Source: an uncultured Bacteroides sp.
Lineage (GTDB): Bacteria > Bacteroidota > Bacteroidia > Bacteroidales > Bacteroidaceae
Direction of reading: 5' to 3'
Assembly: GCF_963678425.1 (NCBI RefSeq)
Contig: NZ_OY782857.1
Span: 407,001-471,000, forward strand
Length of the DNA stretch: 64,000 nt
In this document: positions 63,390 through 64,000 of the stretch, piece after piece
Layout of the letters: each line of letters starts with the position of its first letter
How positions within the stretch are numbered: the first letter of the stretch is position 1
Notes under the pieces: generated by a model
Told to the model about the DNA's origin: nothing
What the model saw: only the letters and a program-made list of their open reading frames with translations
The model's database searches: none
Translations under genes and position numbers: made by a program

Positions 63390-63524
63390 GGTGTAGATGG
63401 TGTACATAAATCGTTCTTTTTTCGTTCTGAAAAATAAAATTTTGAAAATTCTGCAATTTGCGGAATTTTCAAAATTAATTTTCTGAAAGCTAAAAAAACT
63501 CTTTTTATGTACACCATCTACACC
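63390..63524. repeat. 135-bp unit with perfect 21-bp terminal inverted repeats (unit C)
   Basis: 63390-63410 (GGTGTAGATGGTGTACATAA, then A) is the exact reverse complement of 63504-63524. A nested 14-bp palindrome (AATTTTGAAAATTC at 63438 and GAATTTTCAAAATT at 63463) sits in the centre. It is homologous to unit A. Confidence 0.85.
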
Positions 63525-63678
63525 ACAGCAGGCTTACAGCATTTGGTAAAGCATTGATTAATAAGTATGTGCGTTTTATAGGTGGCACAAACAAAAGATC
63601 TATGTCAAGGCAATTAAAAATAAATTGTTATATGTTATAATATAAGTGGGGTCCTAAAAAATAAATCTTAGCTTTTTA

Positions 63679-63709
63679 TTGACAGAAAGCACCTTTTCTA
63701 TTACTTTTG
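63679..63709 (+). promoter_or_regulatory. Promoter of the GH43 gene
   Basis: TTG (63679-63681), 20 bases, TACTTTTG (63702-63709), 16 bases before the ATG at 63726. Confidence 0.65.
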
Positions 63710-63725
63710 ACCGCACTTATTTAAA

Positions 63726-64000
63726 ATGAAACATGAAATGAAAAATGCAACTTTACTATTCTTATCATTATTCTTGACTCTGTCAGGAAAAGCTGCCGCC
63801 GCTAATGATAAACCAGCGAATAACAATGCTTATCATTTTACCACTCCCACGGGGAACAATGAAGATGAAGAAGCTGCTTCAGGTATAAGTAAGAATAAAC
63901 ATACCAATCCTATTTTACCGGGATTTCATGCTGATCCCGAAGTCTTGTACTCGCACAAGACGGGTAAATATTACATTTATCCTACTACGGACGGAGTTGC
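63726..64000 (+). CDS. Glycoside hydrolase family 43 (3' end outside window)
   Basis: Only the first 91 codons are present. A signal peptide ends near GKAAAAN. After a low-complexity linker (PTGNNEDEEAASG), the frame reads NPILPGFHADPEVLYSHKTG and continues KYYIYPTTDG. This is the conserved first blade of GH43 five-bladed propellers, with the catalytic base Asp in HADPE. Such enzymes remove arabinose, xylose or galactose side groups from plant polysaccharides. A second in-frame ATG at 63738 is possible as the start. Specificity needs the rest of the gene. Confidence 0.85.
   Translation, partial: MKHEMKNATLLFLSLFLTLSGKAAAANDKPANNNAYHFTTPTGNNEDEEAASGISKNKHTNPILPGFHADPEVLYSHKTGKYYIYPTTDGV

Larger units (their letters stand above)
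63109..63725. other. 617-bp non-coding region with the second copy of the dispersed repeat
   Basis: No gene was found. It contains the GTAC-centred inverted repeat (63170-63229), a 135-bp unit with perfect 21-bp terminal repeats (63390-63524), a truncated start of a second unit (63579-63589), and the promoter of the GH43 gene (63679-63709). Confidence 0.8.

Overview
The window looks like a chromosomal segment of a Bacteroidales bacterium, most likely Bacteroides or a close relative. The evidence is repeated use of the Bacteroidetes -33/-7 promoter pattern (TTTG, about 19 bases, TAnnTTTG) upstream of rpsO, HU, ahcY, korA and tRNA-Arg, tRNA genes without an encoded CCA end, the fused SecDF, a KorA/KorB 2-oxoacid:ferredoxin oxidoreductase, ATP-dependent PEP carboxykinase, YfhO and OMP_b-brl-type outer-membrane proteins. 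I see no rRNA operon, CRISPR array or intact prophage.

Layout. Bases 1-3750 hold the end of a cell-surface polysaccharide cluster with four glycosyltransferases. Bases 3850-9390 are an accessory stretch: two secreted SGNH hydrolases, a Fic protein with a VbhA-antitoxin-like N-terminus, a repeat-rich intergenic region, two tiny membrane proteins, a decayed RecG-like regulator, an orphan toxin-tail/immunity-like pair and a group II intron remnant. Bases 9390-15800 (minus strand) carry YfhO, ahcY, an acyl-CoA ligase and its XRE-cupin regulator. A complete 1,407-bp insertion sequence with an 8-bp target duplication lies at 15954-17360. Bases 17440-29530 are housekeeping and metabolic genes: rpsO, typA, pckA, a deacetylase-like protein, upp, korAB and an outer-membrane receptor.

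After tRNA-Arg, 29950-33470 is a tight four-gene operon of unknown role: an ECF transporter S component, a phosphoribosyltransferase, a Tat-exported DUF362 protein and a membrane polyferredoxin with an internal Tat-like motif. Bases 33750-43500 (minus strand) carry nhaA, secDF, an M3 peptidase, an EEP-family phosphatase/nuclease and two overlapping rhomboids. HU, argS and topA follow. Next come a plug-less outer-membrane barrel paired with a long TPR protein, and the AmmeMemoRadiSam pair (radical SAM enzyme converging on a Memo-AMMECR1 fusion). The last part holds a double metallophosphoesterase with a T9SS-type C-terminus, a NUDIX hydrolase, two tRNA-Asn, a PfkB kinase, an S41 protease and the start of a GH43 glycosidase gene.

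The most unusual non-coding signal is a dispersed repeat of about 360 bases found at two sites (5729-6088 and 63164-63524). It combines GTAC-centred inverted repeats with roughly 135-base units bounded by about 20-base terminal inverted repeats. The first site carries an extra unit, and the second carries that unit's truncated start. The best candidates for undescribed biology are this repeat family, the 29.9-33.5 kb redox/transport operon, the AmmeMemoRadiSam genes and the TPR/barrel pair.
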